Positions 9,477 through 17,219 of a DNA stretch of 56,339 nt are shown here, piece by piece. Numbering within the stretch: the stretch's first letter is position 1; every line of letters starts with the position of its first letter. The notes beneath the pieces are model-generated. The model saw only the letters and a program-made list of their open reading frames with translations. It was not told the origin of the DNA and ran no database searches. The position numbers and the translations under genes are program-made. The stretch is taken from assembly GCA_964418645.1 (NCBI GenBank), contig CAYQME010000012.1, forward strand, positions 1 through 56,339, given 5' to 3'. This DNA comes from JAADHG01 sp964418645. Lineage in GTDB: Bacteria; Bacteroidota; Bacteroidia; Flavobacteriales; Flavobacteriaceae.

Positions 9477-9521
9477 GCCCTACAAAGCTTTTGAATTACT
9501 AAAAGTGAAGTAGGGCTTTTT
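9477..9521 (+). terminator. terminator after tmRNA
   Basis: GCCCTAC (9477-9483) pairs with GTAGGGC (9510-9516), with an inner CTTTT/AAAAG stem, followed by a T run. It directly follows the tmRNA 3' end. Confidence 0.88.
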
Positions 9522-9562
9522 ATTTAATTATATTCTTAATCTATGTTTATCAAAAATAGTAT

Positions 9563-10291
9563 ATGGAAAAAACAGTTTCTGAAGCCATCGCATACAGGCG
9601 TTCTTGTAGAGTTTATAAAGATGAACCTATAGATAAGAATAAAGTGAAGCAATGTCTTGAAAATGCAGCATTAGCGCCTACAAGTAGTAATTTACAACTA
9701 TGGGAGTTTTATCATATTACAAATGAAGATGTTTTAAATAAAATGGTGACCGCTTGTTTAGATCAAAATGCTGCTAAAACGGCACAACAATTGGTAGTGG
9801 TTGTAGTCAGAAAAGATCTTTGGAGAAAACGTGTAAAAGCGAACTTAAATTATATTAATCAAGCATATAGCGAACCCAATCTTTCTGAAAAAGATTTAAG
9901 AAGAAAAAAAATGGCTATAGATTATTATAAAAAAATAATTCCTATGGCTTATGTTGATTTTCTGGGATTACTTGGATTATTAAAATATATTGTATTTCAA
10001 ATTATTGGTTTATTTCGTCCTATTTATCGCCAAGCAAGAAACAGTGATATGCGTATAGTAGCCCATAAAAGTGCTGGATTAGCAGCTCAAAATTTTATGG
10101 TAAGTATGGCTGCAATTGGATATGATACATGCCCAATGGAAGGCAGTGACACTTTACGTATAAAAAAAATTATTAAACTTCCTAGAGAGGCAGAAATTAA
10201 TATGGTTATTGGATGTGGTATTCGTGACGATAAAGGTATTTACGGCTCACGATTTAGAGTGCCTTTTGAAGATGTTTATTTTTCCATTTAA
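9563..10291 (+). CDS. nitroreductase family FMN protein with hydrophobic insert
   Basis: A 242-residue member of the nitroreductase fold (FMN-dependent NAD(P)H oxidoreductase). The N-terminal AIAYRRSCRVYKDEPI and LAPTSSNLQLWEFYHI are the standard FMN phosphate-contact region, and the C-terminal AAQNFMVSMAAIGYDTCPMEG and VIGCGI motifs complete the domain. Between them, residues about 133-155 are strongly hydrophobic (FLGLLGLLKYIVFQIIGLF), longer than the usual helix, and might associate with the membrane. It starts after the tmRNA terminator and ends at a bidirectional terminator, so it is monocistronic. Substrate unknown. Confidence 0.85.
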   Translation: MEKTVSEAIAYRRSCRVYKDEPIDKNKVKQCLENAALAPTSSNLQLWEFYHITNEDVLNKMVTACLDQNAAKTAQQLVVVVVRKDLWRKRVKANLNYINQAYSEPNLSEKDLRRKKMAIDYYKKIIPMAYVDFLGLLGLLKYIVFQIIGLFRPIYRQARNSDMRIVAHKSAGLAAQNFMVSMAAIGYDTCPMEGSDTLRIKKIIKLPREAEINMVIGCGIRDDKGIYGSRFRVPFEDVYFSI

Positions 10292-10298
10292 ACAAAAA

Positions 10299-10330
10299 AA
10301 GCCTTCACAATTTATAGTGAAGGCTTTAAA
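10299..10330. terminator. bidirectional terminator between convergent genes
   Basis: AGCCTTCAC (10300-10308) pairs with GTGAAGGCT (10318-10326). A runs precede and T runs follow, so it can serve both the nitroreductase gene and the convergent lipoprotein gene. Confidence 0.85.
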
Positions 10331-10353
10331 ATTTGTTATAAAAAATATATCAC

Positions 10354-10893
10354 TTACTCTTCAGCATCATCGTCATCATCATCACCGCCATTAATAGCAT
10401 TTCGAATTCCAGTAAAATCACCATAAGATTGTTGGAAGTTTATTTTACCATCGGCATCAAAATCGAAAGATTGGTAAACTTGAATTGTTCCAGATCTAGC
10501 TTCTGTAGAATCAGTAGCTGTTAGTGTTACTTTCCAATTACCATAAAGACGAACAGAGCCATCAGCCATTTTAGTATCTGCATTAACTCCCGGTAATAAA
10601 CTTACTGGGTCCGTTAATAATTTAAAATCTAAAAAAGCCCAATTTGCTTTATTAGCAGCTCTTTCATCATCTAATGTTAAGGAATCTTTTGTAGCTCCAA
10701 CATTGGTATTGGCAAATATTACATCTTTTGAATAAAGAGCATCATAATCAAGGTTTTCATTTTGGAATCCATCCAAAACAGCCATTACTGTTTTTGAGTT
10801 TTTCTCAAAGGCATCGTTTGCAGAATTGTCTTCCATAGGCTTACACCCAATAAATAATAAGGATAAACATAAAAAAGAAAAAATAAATTTCAT
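10354..10893 (-). CDS. lipoprotein, possibly NTF2/SnoaL-like
   Basis: A 179-residue exported lipoprotein (signal with lipobox FIGC, Cys17). The mature part alternates helix and strand in a way that suggests an NTF2-like fold (FEKNSKTVMAVLDGFQNENLDYDALYS near the N-terminus; GNWKVTLTATDSTEARSGTIQVYQSFDFDADGK split by a turn later), but no diagnostic residue is certain. The protein ends in a run of six aspartates followed by AEE, a very acidic tail that could bind cations. Function unknown. Confidence 0.6.
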   Translation of the reverse strand: MKFIFSFLCLSLLFIGCKPMEDNSANDAFEKNSKTVMAVLDGFQNENLDYDALYSKDVIFANTNVGATKDSLTLDDERAANKANWAFLDFKLLTDPVSLLPGVNADTKMADGSVRLYGNWKVTLTATDSTEARSGTIQVYQSFDFDADGKINFQQSYGDFTGIRNAINGGDDDDDDAEE

Positions 10894-11036
10894 AATAGTG
10901 TTTTTTAGTTAATAGATTTTAAATATACTAATTTATAAGCAGTTAGAAATATTTAATACATTATGAATTTAATTTAAACAAAATTTATATTTAACTTTAA
11001 AACCAATATTTTATATTTATTGCCTAAATAAAAATT

Positions 11037-11921
11037 ATGACCTTATTACTTATGGCTGCTGGTAGTGGCAGTCGTTATGGCAAATTAAAACAGTTTGATG
11101 ACCTTGGTCCAGCTAAAGAATTTCTTATGGAATTTAGCATTTTTGATGCTATTTCTGTGGGATTTACACATATTGTTGTAATTACAAAGGCTGCAAATCA
11201 AGCTTTTTTACAAGACCACTTATCACAAAGATTACCGAAAAATATTGGTCTAGATGTCTTAGTGCAAAATATTACTGATTTACCTGAAAGTATAAAACTA
11301 AAAACACAAAGAGAGAAACCCTGGGGAACTGCACATGCGGTATGGACTGCTAGAAAGGTTATTAACTCTAATTTTGTCATTATTAACGCCGATGATTATT
11401 ACGGAAAACAAGCTTTTGTAGGTGCAGCCAATTTTGTTAAAAACAATGATTCGAATAATATTTATGCCTTGGTTGGTTACCAGTTAAAAGACACTCTTTC
11501 TGAACATGGATCAGTATCCAGAGGTGTTTGTAAAGTAGAAGGTGAACACTTAATTTCTATAGAAGAGCATACAAAAATTGAAACGATAGATGAAGAAATC
11601 ATAGACATTGATTCCAATAGAACTTTAGATCCAGATACTATAGTGTCTATGAATTTTTGGCTTTGTAATCCTTCTATTTTTAATTATATAGAAACTTATT
11701 TTAGCAACTTCCTTTCCATCCCTGAGAACCTTGAAAAAAGTGAAATTTATTTACCTTTTGTTGCCCAAGAAATGATGGCAAATGGGTTAATAGATATTAA
11801 TGTAATATCTTCTCATAGCGAATGGTTTGGTGTAACATATTACGAAGACAAAGCCGAAGCAGTAAATACATTGCAAGATTTAACAAATAAGAATAAATAT
11901 CCTACTCCACTTTGGAAATAA
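11037..11921 (+). CDS. sugar-1-phosphate nucleotidyltransferase
   Basis: A 294-residue nucleotidyltransferase of the GT-A-like pyrophosphorylase family. The N-terminal signature LMAAGSGSRYGKLKQFDDLGPAKE is the nucleotide/Mg-binding loop, and FVIINADDYYGKQAF carries the metal-binding aspartate. It transfers a nucleotidyl group from NTP to a sugar-1-phosphate. The next gene, 10 bp downstream, is a NahK-like anomeric sugar kinase that would make such a sugar-1-phosphate, so the pair probably converts a free (amino)sugar to an NDP-sugar, in the manner of AmgK-MurU. Which NTP and sugar are used cannot be told by eye. Confidence 0.82.
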   Translation: MTLLLMAAGSGSRYGKLKQFDDLGPAKEFLMEFSIFDAISVGFTHIVVITKAANQAFLQDHLSQRLPKNIGLDVLVQNITDLPESIKLKTQREKPWGTAHAVWTARKVINSNFVIINADDYYGKQAFVGAANFVKNNDSNNIYALVGYQLKDTLSEHGSVSRGVCKVEGEHLISIEEHTKIETIDEEIIDIDSNRTLDPDTIVSMNFWLCNPSIFNYIETYFSNFLSIPENLEKSEIYLPFVAQEMMANGLIDINVISSHSEWFGVTYYEDKAEAVNTLQDLTNKNKYPTPLWK

Positions 11922-11931
11922 GAGCGAAATA

Positions 11932-12981
11932 ATGAATGCTCAAAATTTAAATTTTATAGTTAATCAATTTGGGATAGATACTAAAAACATATCATACAAA
12001 ACTATTTCGCAGGGATATATTAATGACACCTTTTTAATTTCAATTAATAATTCACCCAATTATATTCTACAGCGTATAAATAGTTCTGTTTTTAAAGATA
12101 TTTCTGGTTTACACAATAACATTGAGCAAGCATTGAAAAAATTAAATGCTGAAGATTATAAAGCGATATCTTTATTGAAAACTAAAACTGGCGCATCATT
12201 TTATGTTCATGAAAATAGTTTTTGGAGAGTTTTAACTTTTATTGAAGACAGTATTGCCTATAATTTCACCTTAAATAAAACCATTGCTTTTGAAGCTGGG
12301 AGAATAATTGCGCGCTTTCATTCATTATTAAAAGATGAAGCTGTCCAAAACTACAATATCACCATTCCGAACATAAATTTTTTACCCTTCAGAATAAAAG
12401 AGTTTAAAGAAGCATTAAACACCGCTTCTGAAAATTTAACGTTGAATGCCACTGAACAAATACATTTTGCCAACCAACATATTTCATACTTTGATGATTT
12501 CTATAATGCCAAATTACCAGAACGTATTTGCCATAATGATACAAAGCTGAATAATATTCTGTTTAACAAAGACAACAAAGGACTTTGCTTAATAGATTTA
12601 GATACTATTATGAAAGGGTATTTTCACTACGATTTTGGCGATGCTGTTAGAACCATTGTAAGTGAAACTAATGAAGATGAAAAAGACTTAACCAAAATAA
12701 AATTCAATTTAGCCCTATTCGAACAATTTATTGATGGTATAAATTCTTATGGTTCATTTTTGAATACAACTGAAATTGAGTACTTACCAATAGCTTGTGC
12801 TCTTATGTCGTTTATGAACGGTTTAAGAGCTTTAACCGATTATCTTAATGGCAATGTTTTTTACAAAGTAACTTACGAAAATCAAAATTTAGATCGGTGT
12901 AAAAGTTTGTTTCAATTTTCAAGATTAGCATTAAAAAATCAAGAGCCACTTACGTCTTTAATTCAAGAAAAATTAAATTAA
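11932..12981 (+). CDS. NahK-like N-acetylhexosamine 1-kinase (APH-fold phosphotransferase)
   Basis: A 349-residue aminoglycoside-phosphotransferase-fold kinase. The catalytic loop CHNDTKLNNILF (Asp and Asn of the APH Brenner motif) and the metal motif CLIDLDTIMKG are present, and the order GYINDTFLI ... YILQRINSSVFKD ... HNDTKLNNIL ... IDLDTIM ... YDFGD ... DEKDL closely follows bifidobacterial N-acetylhexosamine 1-kinase as I remember it. It would phosphorylate GlcNAc or GalNAc at O1 with ATP. Co-directional with the nucleotidyltransferase gene, with a 10-bp gap. A terminator follows. Confidence 0.82.
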   Translation: MNAQNLNFIVNQFGIDTKNISYKTISQGYINDTFLISINNSPNYILQRINSSVFKDISGLHNNIEQALKKLNAEDYKAISLLKTKTGASFYVHENSFWRVLTFIEDSIAYNFTLNKTIAFEAGRIIARFHSLLKDEAVQNYNITIPNINFLPFRIKEFKEALNTASENLTLNATEQIHFANQHISYFDDFYNAKLPERICHNDTKLNNILFNKDNKGLCLIDLDTIMKGYFHYDFGDAVRTIVSETNEDEKDLTKIKFNLALFEQFIDGINSYGSFLNTTEIEYLPIACALMSFMNGLRALTDYLNGNVFYKVTYENQNLDRCKSLFQFSRLALKNQEPLTSLIQEKLN

Positions 12982-12982
12982 A

Positions 12983-13010
12983 AAAAGCGCAGCTTTCACT
13001 GCACTTTTCT
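12983..13010. terminator. bidirectional terminator
   Basis: AAGCGCAG (12985-12992) pairs with CTGCACTT (12999-13006, one G-T pair). A-rich and T-rich flanks allow termination in both directions between the kinase gene and the convergent secreted-protein gene. Confidence 0.8.
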
Positions 13011-13042
13011 TAGTTGGTTGGTTAAATAGCATTGCAAAAATT

Positions 13043-13810
13043 TTAGTCTCCACTCATGTTTTTGTTATATACCCAAATCTCATCCCATCGGTTAGAGAAT
13101 GTGTCATTTCTCATATTTACATAAGTATTATAGGAATTGTCTCCATAAATCTTTTCAAAAGCTTCTACAAACTTAATATCTTGATCATACTCTGCCCAAT
13201 TCTTACTAAAACCTACAGTAGCAATATGACGGCCAAGATCTCCTTGTTGAAATTCATTGGTATAAACGCCCCAAGGATAATCACCTTCAATAGACTCCAA
13301 TGTGGCTTTAACCTGTGAGAATAAACGATTAATAGTATAACCGTGGCCTGGATTAACTTCGTGATATCTAACATGAAGAATAGGATATTTTGAATTATCA
13401 CCATCTAGCATACTTGTGTTAGAATTTTTAGTATCTTCTTTCCAATACTCAACAGTATTTGTTTTCTTAATGTATGGGTCTACATTATCTCTCCAATCTT
13501 CATCATGACCTCCAACAGATGGTCGTGTATCTAAATCGGCAAAGGTTAATGGTCCCATTTCCCAAACAATCTTCCCAGCGTTTGGTCCAGTAGTAATATT
13601 GAAAACCGTTGCTTTATGTGCTCCTGATTTGTGATATTTCTGGTTATGCTTTCTCATATTCTCTGCTAATACTTTAAGCTTAGAATTATCAGGTGTTAAA
13701 GTAATACTCTCCCACATTTGGTATGAAGAGTCATCTTGTGCATTAGCGGTAAACATAGTCCCAAAAACTATGGCTACCATTAATAATAATGAATTACATT
13801 TTTTAATCAT
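13043..13810 (-). CDS. secreted protein with two ferredoxin-like (ABM-type) half repeats
   Basis: A 255-residue protein with a classical signal peptide (cleavage after TANA, before QDD). I do not recognise a named family. The mature part looks like an internal duplication: FNITTGPNAGKIVWEMGPL-TFADLD in the first half is echoed by TNEFQQGDLGRHIATVGFS-KNWAEYD in the second, each preceded by a strand and a helix and followed by a helix and a strand containing Trp. That pattern is typical of dimeric alpha-beta barrel proteins (ABM/EthD type), here possibly fused as a tandem. It is exported and monocistronic. Function unknown; the fold call is an inference. Confidence 0.6.
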   Translation of the reverse strand: MIKKCNSLLLMVAIVFGTMFTANAQDDSSYQMWESITLTPDNSKLKVLAENMRKHNQKYHKSGAHKATVFNITTGPNAGKIVWEMGPLTFADLDTRPSVGGHDEDWRDNVDPYIKKTNTVEYWKEDTKNSNTSMLDGDNSKYPILHVRYHEVNPGHGYTINRLFSQVKATLESIEGDYPWGVYTNEFQQGDLGRHIATVGFSKNWAEYDQDIKFVEAFEKIYGDNSYNTYVNMRNDTFSNRWDEIWVYNKNMSGD

Positions 13811-14127
13811 AATAAAATATTTTGGTTAGTAATATTGCTATACAACTATTGTATAACACTTTATTTAATAAAATAAGTAGGTGTTTTTTGTGAATAATAA
13901 ATAGAGCTAAAAAACAATTAATTGAATGAAGTAAAACTAATTTACTAGTACAAGTAAACAAATAATCATTTTTAATGCAAGTATATTAGGACGAAGTAAC
14001 ACAATTAGTGTCCCAATATGGGTTTTTATTTACCACGACGGATTTTAGTATAAATAAAAAAATCTATCAATACGATAGATTTTAAATTTGAAGAGTTATG
14101 TTCTTTCTAAACGCTATTCGTTGCTTA
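13811..14127. other. 317-bp intergenic region without a gene
   Basis: No convincing small gene was found. It contains an inverted repeat TATACAA-CTA-TTGTATA (13839-13855) upstream of the secreted-protein gene on the minus strand, a weak hairpin near 14020, and the terminator of the rhodanese gene at its right end. Confidence 0.6.
14053..14083 (-). terminator. terminator of the rhodanese gene and redox operon
   Basis: Reading the minus strand, AAAATCTATC (14083-14074) pairs with GATAGATTTT (14068-14059) and is followed by Ts. It lies 45 bp after the rhodanese-like gene. Confidence 0.85.
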
Positions 14128-14529
14128 TTAAGGACTCGTTTTACCGTCTAATCCTTTAAATTCCCATTTAGCAATGTCACTATCTAAATCGTAAACTTTT
14201 ACAAATCCTTTTTTCTTCATTTTATCAACACATTTACTATTAAGATTTGCAGATTTACAATACACTATTACAGGTTTCGATTTATCAAGTTTTTTAATCT
14301 CTTCATCAAAATTAGGTGATAAATAATCTATATTTTGAAATCTCTTTAAATGTTCTTTTTTATAGTTTTCCGAAGTACTTACATCTATAAGTTGTGCATC
14401 CTCAAATTGATTAATTTGTTTCATTTCCTCTTGCGTAACAACTTCTATTTCACTAGAAGATTGCTTTTCTTTACAACTATAACTACATATAGTTGTAACT
14501 AGAAAAAAAATAACGAGAAAACGATTCAT
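14128..14529 (-). CDS. rhodanese-like lipoprotein
   Basis: A 133-residue lipoprotein (lipobox SYSC) with a single rhodanese domain: VTQEEMKQI-NQFEDAQLIDVSTSENYKKEHL and the active-site loop VYCKSANLNSKC. The loop retains the catalytic Cys but departs from the usual CxxGxRS. Rhodaneses carry sulfur as a persulfide; exported ones take part in envelope thiol chemistry. ATG at 14529 is chosen; a TTG four codons upstream is also in frame. It lies 84 bp after the redoxin gene and probably belongs to the same thiol-redox group. Confidence 0.8.
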   Translation of the reverse strand: MNRFLVIFFLVTTICSYSCKEKQSSSEIEVVTQEEMKQINQFEDAQLIDVSTSENYKKEHLKRFQNIDYLSPNFDEEIKKLDKSKPVIVYCKSANLNSKCVDKMKKKGFVKVYDLDSDIAKWEFKGLDGKTSP

Positions 14530-14613
14530 ACTGTTGTGCAATAAGAAATTAACATTTCTTTAGGATATATTATATAGACGAAAGAAAAATTAAAATGTTA
14601 CACAAACTCTTAA

Positions 14614-15240
14614 TTATTTCTTAATTTTAATAGTGCAACCTATAGCTCTTATTTTAGTGTCTTTAATTTCCTTGCCTTCTAGAAGTGCATCTACAGCATT
14701 TTCAACATACTTGGTGTTGACTAAAGTAGCATCTTTATAATTATCGTCTATGGCTCCAATATACTTAACTATATTTCCCTTTTTAGTTTTTTCGAGCACA
14801 TATACATGTGGTGTTTTTGTAGCACCATACTGTGGGTATATTTTTTGTCCTTCATCCAATAAATAAGGGAACGTAAACCCTTTAGATACTGCTCTTGCTT
14901 TCATGGCTTCCATTCTATCTCCTGGCATAACAACGGTATTATTAGGCATAATTGCAATCACAGGATAGCCTTTTACAGCGTATTTTTTATTGAGTGCTAT
15001 AATTCTATCTTCATAACGAACTGCATAAGGACAAGTGTTGCACGTAAAAATGACAATAAATCCTTTAGCGTCATCAAAGTCTGCTAATGACACCATATTG
15101 CCATCTATATTTTTTAATTTAAAGTCGGTAGCAACATCTCCTATATCATAACCATTTTCATCCAAAATGATTTTATTAACTGAGAATGCGCTTGCTAAAA
15201 GTAGAATAGTAATAATTGAGATATGTTTTAGCTTTTTCAT
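14614..15240 (-). CDS. exported AhpC/TSA-type redoxin
   Basis: A 208-residue thioredoxin-fold protein with an N-terminal hydrophobic signal (HISIITILLLASAFSV). The domain shows the redoxin pattern GDVATDFKLKNIDGNMVSLADF and the active-site motif FTCNTCPYA (CNTC). This matches the exported peroxiredoxin-like family that keeps a CxxC. It probably reduces peroxides or protein disulfides in the periplasm. It lies 6 bp downstream of the TlpA-like gene, so the two are co-transcribed. Confidence 0.85.
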   Translation of the reverse strand: MKKLKHISIITILLLASAFSVNKIILDENGYDIGDVATDFKLKNIDGNMVSLADFDDAKGFIVIFTCNTCPYAVRYEDRIIALNKKYAVKGYPVIAIMPNNTVVMPGDRMEAMKARAVSKGFTFPYLLDEGQKIYPQYGATKTPHVYVLEKTKKGNIVKYIGAIDDNYKDATLVNTKYVENAVDALLEGKEIKDTKIRAIGCTIKIKK

Positions 15241-15246
15241 GATTTT

Positions 15247-15780
15247 TTACTTTAAAATTTGTTTAAGTTCGTTTTCTAATTCACTATAAGTTAACGTTTG
15301 ATTATAAAAATGCCGTTTTTCTTTATTATAAATTAATGTTACTGGAATTGCGCCATCCCAATCTTTATTAACTTTTGGTATCCATGTATTCATATCTACG
15401 TCATCTAAAACCAAAATTCTAGATTTTAAATTATGCTTAACAATAAATGGTTTAAGCTTTTTATCGTATTGTTTAGGAAAATCCAAGCTTACTAATAGTA
15501 CTTCGACCCCTTTGTCTTTATATTTTTTGTTTAATGCTTCAAAGTGTGGTAGTTCTTTAACGCAGGGTTTACACCAAGTCGCCCAAAAATTTATAACATG
15601 AACCTTATTGTCTTCTTGATTTAAAAACTTTTCTAATCCATTAAAATCATATATTTCTAGCTTAACATTATCAATATTTATCTTCTCAACAACAATTTTT
15701 TCATTAAAAGCTTCGTCTACTTTCACATTGTTTTTACAAGACATAAAAACCAAAACGCATAACACAGTTACATACTTCAT
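15247..15780 (-). CDS. TlpA-like thiol:disulfide oxidoreductase lipoprotein
   Basis: A 177-residue lipoprotein (lipobox FMSC) with a thioredoxin domain and the reducing motif FWATWCKPCVKELP (WCKPC). Such proteins reduce disulfides in the envelope, for example in cytochrome c maturation. First gene of a three-gene minus-strand group (TlpA-like, redoxin, rhodanese). The start lies 119 bp from the divergent marR gene, and the region between contains the MarR-type palindromes, so this operon is probably controlled by that regulator. Confidence 0.87.
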   Translation of the reverse strand: MKYVTVLCVLVFMSCKNNVKVDEAFNEKIVVEKINIDNVKLEIYDFNGLEKFLNQEDNKVHVINFWATWCKPCVKELPHFEALNKKYKDKGVEVLLVSLDFPKQYDKKLKPFIVKHNLKSRILVLDDVDMNTWIPKVNKDWDGAIPVTLIYNKEKRHFYNQTLTYSELENELKQILK

Positions 15781-15845
15781 GTTATAAATTTAAACAACCA
15801 ATTTAAGCAATGTAAAAATTTAACATAAAATTATAGACTTTACTT

Positions 15846-15875
15846 TTTGATATTACAAAAACATGTATACATTTG
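15846..15875 (+). promoter_or_regulatory. Bacteroidota-type promoter of marR
   Basis: A -33 TTTG (15846-15849) and a perfect -7 TAnnTTTG box (TACATTTG, 15868-15875) are separated by 18 bp. The start codon of marR is 24 bp downstream. Confidence 0.65.
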
Positions 15876-15903
15876 TATCAACAATAATTGTATATACAAA
15901 TGT
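15863..15903. promoter_or_regulatory. two palindromes: probable MarR operators
   Basis: ATGTATACAT (15863-15872) and TTGTATATACAA (15888-15899) are perfect palindromes with centres 26 bp apart. They also form a larger inverted repeat, ACATTTGTAT (15869-15878) with ATACAAATGT (15894-15903). The first overlaps the -7 box and the second abuts the marR start codon, as expected for autorepression. Confidence 0.7.
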
Positions 15904-16352
15904 CAATAGAAAAAGATATTAAAAACACTGTTATATTGCAGAATTACCAAAAAACTGTAATCAATCTTGTTTATACTAGTAATTGGATGAAAGAGAAATC
16001 TAAAGGTTTTTATAAAGATTATGACATTTCTTCTGAGCAGTATAATGTGTTACGAATACTTAGAGGGCAAAAAGGAAATCCAGCCAATTTAAGCACTATA
16101 CAAGAACGAATGCTTAATAAAATGAGTAATACAACGCGTTTAATCGATAAACTCTTAAAAAAAGAATTAGTTATACGACAAAGTTGTGAAAGTAATCGTC
16201 GTAAAATTGAAATTTTTATTACTAAAAAAGGCTTAACGTTGTTAGCAGAGTTAGACTCGATTGTAGACTCAAATAATAAAGAACTAACTAAAAACCTTAA
16301 CACAAATGAGCTTGAAAAATTAAACACACTTTTAGATAAACTTAGAAAATAA
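15900..16352 (+). CDS. MarR family transcriptional regulator
   Basis: A 150-residue winged-helix regulator. Helices of the HTH are visible around YDISSEQYNVLRILRG and LSTIQERMLNKMSNTTRLIDKLLKK; the wing RQSCESNRRKIEIFITKKG carries the single Cys, a possible redox sensor. ATG at 15900 is chosen rather than the TTG 12 bases upstream, because that TTG lies within the operator palindrome. It precedes a YceI-family gene by 37 bp and is divergent from a thiol-redox operon. It probably represses itself, yceI and perhaps the redox operon. Confidence 0.88.
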   Translation: MSIEKDIKNTVILQNYQKTVINLVYTSNWMKEKSKGFYKDYDISSEQYNVLRILRGQKGNPANLSTIQERMLNKMSNTTRLIDKLLKKELVIRQSCESNRRKIEIFITKKGLTLLAELDSIVDSNNKELTKNLNTNELEKLNTLLDKLRK

Positions 16353-16389
16353 ATAATAATTAATAAATCAAAACAAAAATTAAATTAAC

Positions 16390-16965
16390 ATGAAAAAAAA
16401 CATTTTAAAAAACACTTTAGTATTAGTCCTAGCAATAACTCTCGCTTCTTTTACTTCAATTTTAGAAAAGCAAGTAAGTATAGAAAATAGCAAAGTAATT
16501 TGGAAAGGATATAAAGTTACGGGATCTCACCAAGGAACAATAGCCTTGGCTTCTGGTGTTTTAAAATTTGAAAGCGATAAACTTATTGGTGGAGAATTTT
16601 CTATAGACATGACAACTATTACCAACACTGATATTGAAGGTGATGAATATGCTAAAAAACTTGAAGGTCATTTAAAATCTGATGACTTCTTTGGTGTAGA
16701 AAAGTATCCTACGGCAGGAATAATATTCAAAACAGCTAAATTGAGCGGTAAAAATTCATATACTGTAAATGCAGACTTAACCATTAAAGGAAAAACAAAT
16801 CCAATAACTTTTGAAATATCGGTTTATGGTAATAAAGCATCTGCATCTATAAAAGTAGACAGAACATTATACGATGTTAGATATGGCTCTACTAGCTTTT
16901 TCGATAACTTAAAGGACAAAGCAATTTATGACGAGTTTGATCTGGTTGTAGACTTACAATTTTAA
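16390..16965 (+). CDS. YceI-family exported lipid-binding protein
   Basis: A 191-residue protein with a signal peptide (LVLVLAITLASFTS). The mature part is a YceI-type lipocalin-like barrel: IENSKVIWKGYKVTGSHQG, LKSDDFFGVEKYPTAGIIF and TADLTIKG-like segments, closing with YGSTSFFDNLKDKAIYDEFDL. Members bind polyisoprenoids or other amphiphiles in the periplasm. Its place just after marR suggests control by that regulator. It ends at a GATTCCTGC/GCAGGAATC terminator. Confidence 0.9.
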   Translation: MKKNILKNTLVLVLAITLASFTSILEKQVSIENSKVIWKGYKVTGSHQGTIALASGVLKFESDKLIGGEFSIDMTTITNTDIEGDEYAKKLEGHLKSDDFFGVEKYPTAGIIFKTAKLSGKNSYTVNADLTIKGKTNPITFEISVYGNKASASIKVDRTLYDVRYGSTSFFDNLKDKAIYDEFDLVVDLQF

Positions 16966-17002
16966 AATGAAATAGATTAATAGCACTATTTAGTTAATAA
17001 TG

Positions 17003-17030
17003 GATTCCTGCTTTTAGCAGGAATCTTTTT
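17003..17030 (+). terminator. terminator after yceI, resembling the dispersed GGATTCCTGC repeat
   Basis: GATTCCTGC (17003-17011) pairs perfectly with GCAGGAATC (17017-17025), followed by Ts. The same stem occurs in the dispersed repeat at 43038-43065, so this terminator may derive from that repeat family. Confidence 0.88.
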
Positions 17031-17047
17031 ATTTTTATCGAAAATAG

Positions 17048-17078
17048 TTTGTAAACATAATTTTCATTTCTATATTTG
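17048..17078 (+). promoter_or_regulatory. promoter of the trp operon
   Basis: TTTG (17048-17051) and a perfect TAnnTTTG -7 box (TATATTTG, 17071-17078) are separated by 19 bp, the Bacteroidota spacing. Transcription would start near 17085, just before the trp leader peptide. Confidence 0.8.
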
Positions 17079-17095
17079 ATTCAAATAACAATAAA

Positions 17096-17152
17096 ATGAA
17101 TACTATTTTAAATAATACTTGGTGGTGGAGCTCTCGAAACACAATTTCGTGA
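17096..17152 (+). CDS. trpL: trp leader peptide (18 aa with three consecutive Trp)
   Basis: ATG at 17096 opens MNTILNNTWWWSSRNTIS, ending at TGA 17150-17152. Three adjacent Trp codons in an 18-codon frame between the trp promoter and an intrinsic terminator are the classic mark of ribosome-mediated attenuation: stalling at the Trp codons when charged tRNA-Trp is scarce should prevent the terminator from forming. The frame is too short for gene finders. Confidence 0.9.
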   Translation: MNTILNNTWWWSSRNTIS

Positions 17153-17219
17153 ACTAGACCACTGTATATTTAAAACTCAATATATTTAGGCTTGTCATTC
17201 ACGACAAGCCTTTTTTTTT
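17120..17219 (+). promoter_or_regulatory. trp attenuator: leader hairpin and terminator
   Basis: The Trp-codon region (GTGGT, 17122-17126) can pair with ACCAC (17158-17162), enclosing a CGAAA/TTTCG hairpin. Downstream, AGGCTTGTC (17188-17196) pairs perfectly with GACAAGCCT (17203-17211) and is followed by nine Ts (17211-17219), 11 bp before trpE. A weak TATATT/AATATA hairpin (17165-17170, 17180-17185) lies between. I could not identify a clean antiterminator by eye. Confidence 0.85.

Noticed and set aside
10209..10394. Frame ending in a His-rich HHRHHHHRH tail
   Set aside because: The His codons are the antisense of the Asp run of the lipoprotein at 10354; it also spans a terminator.
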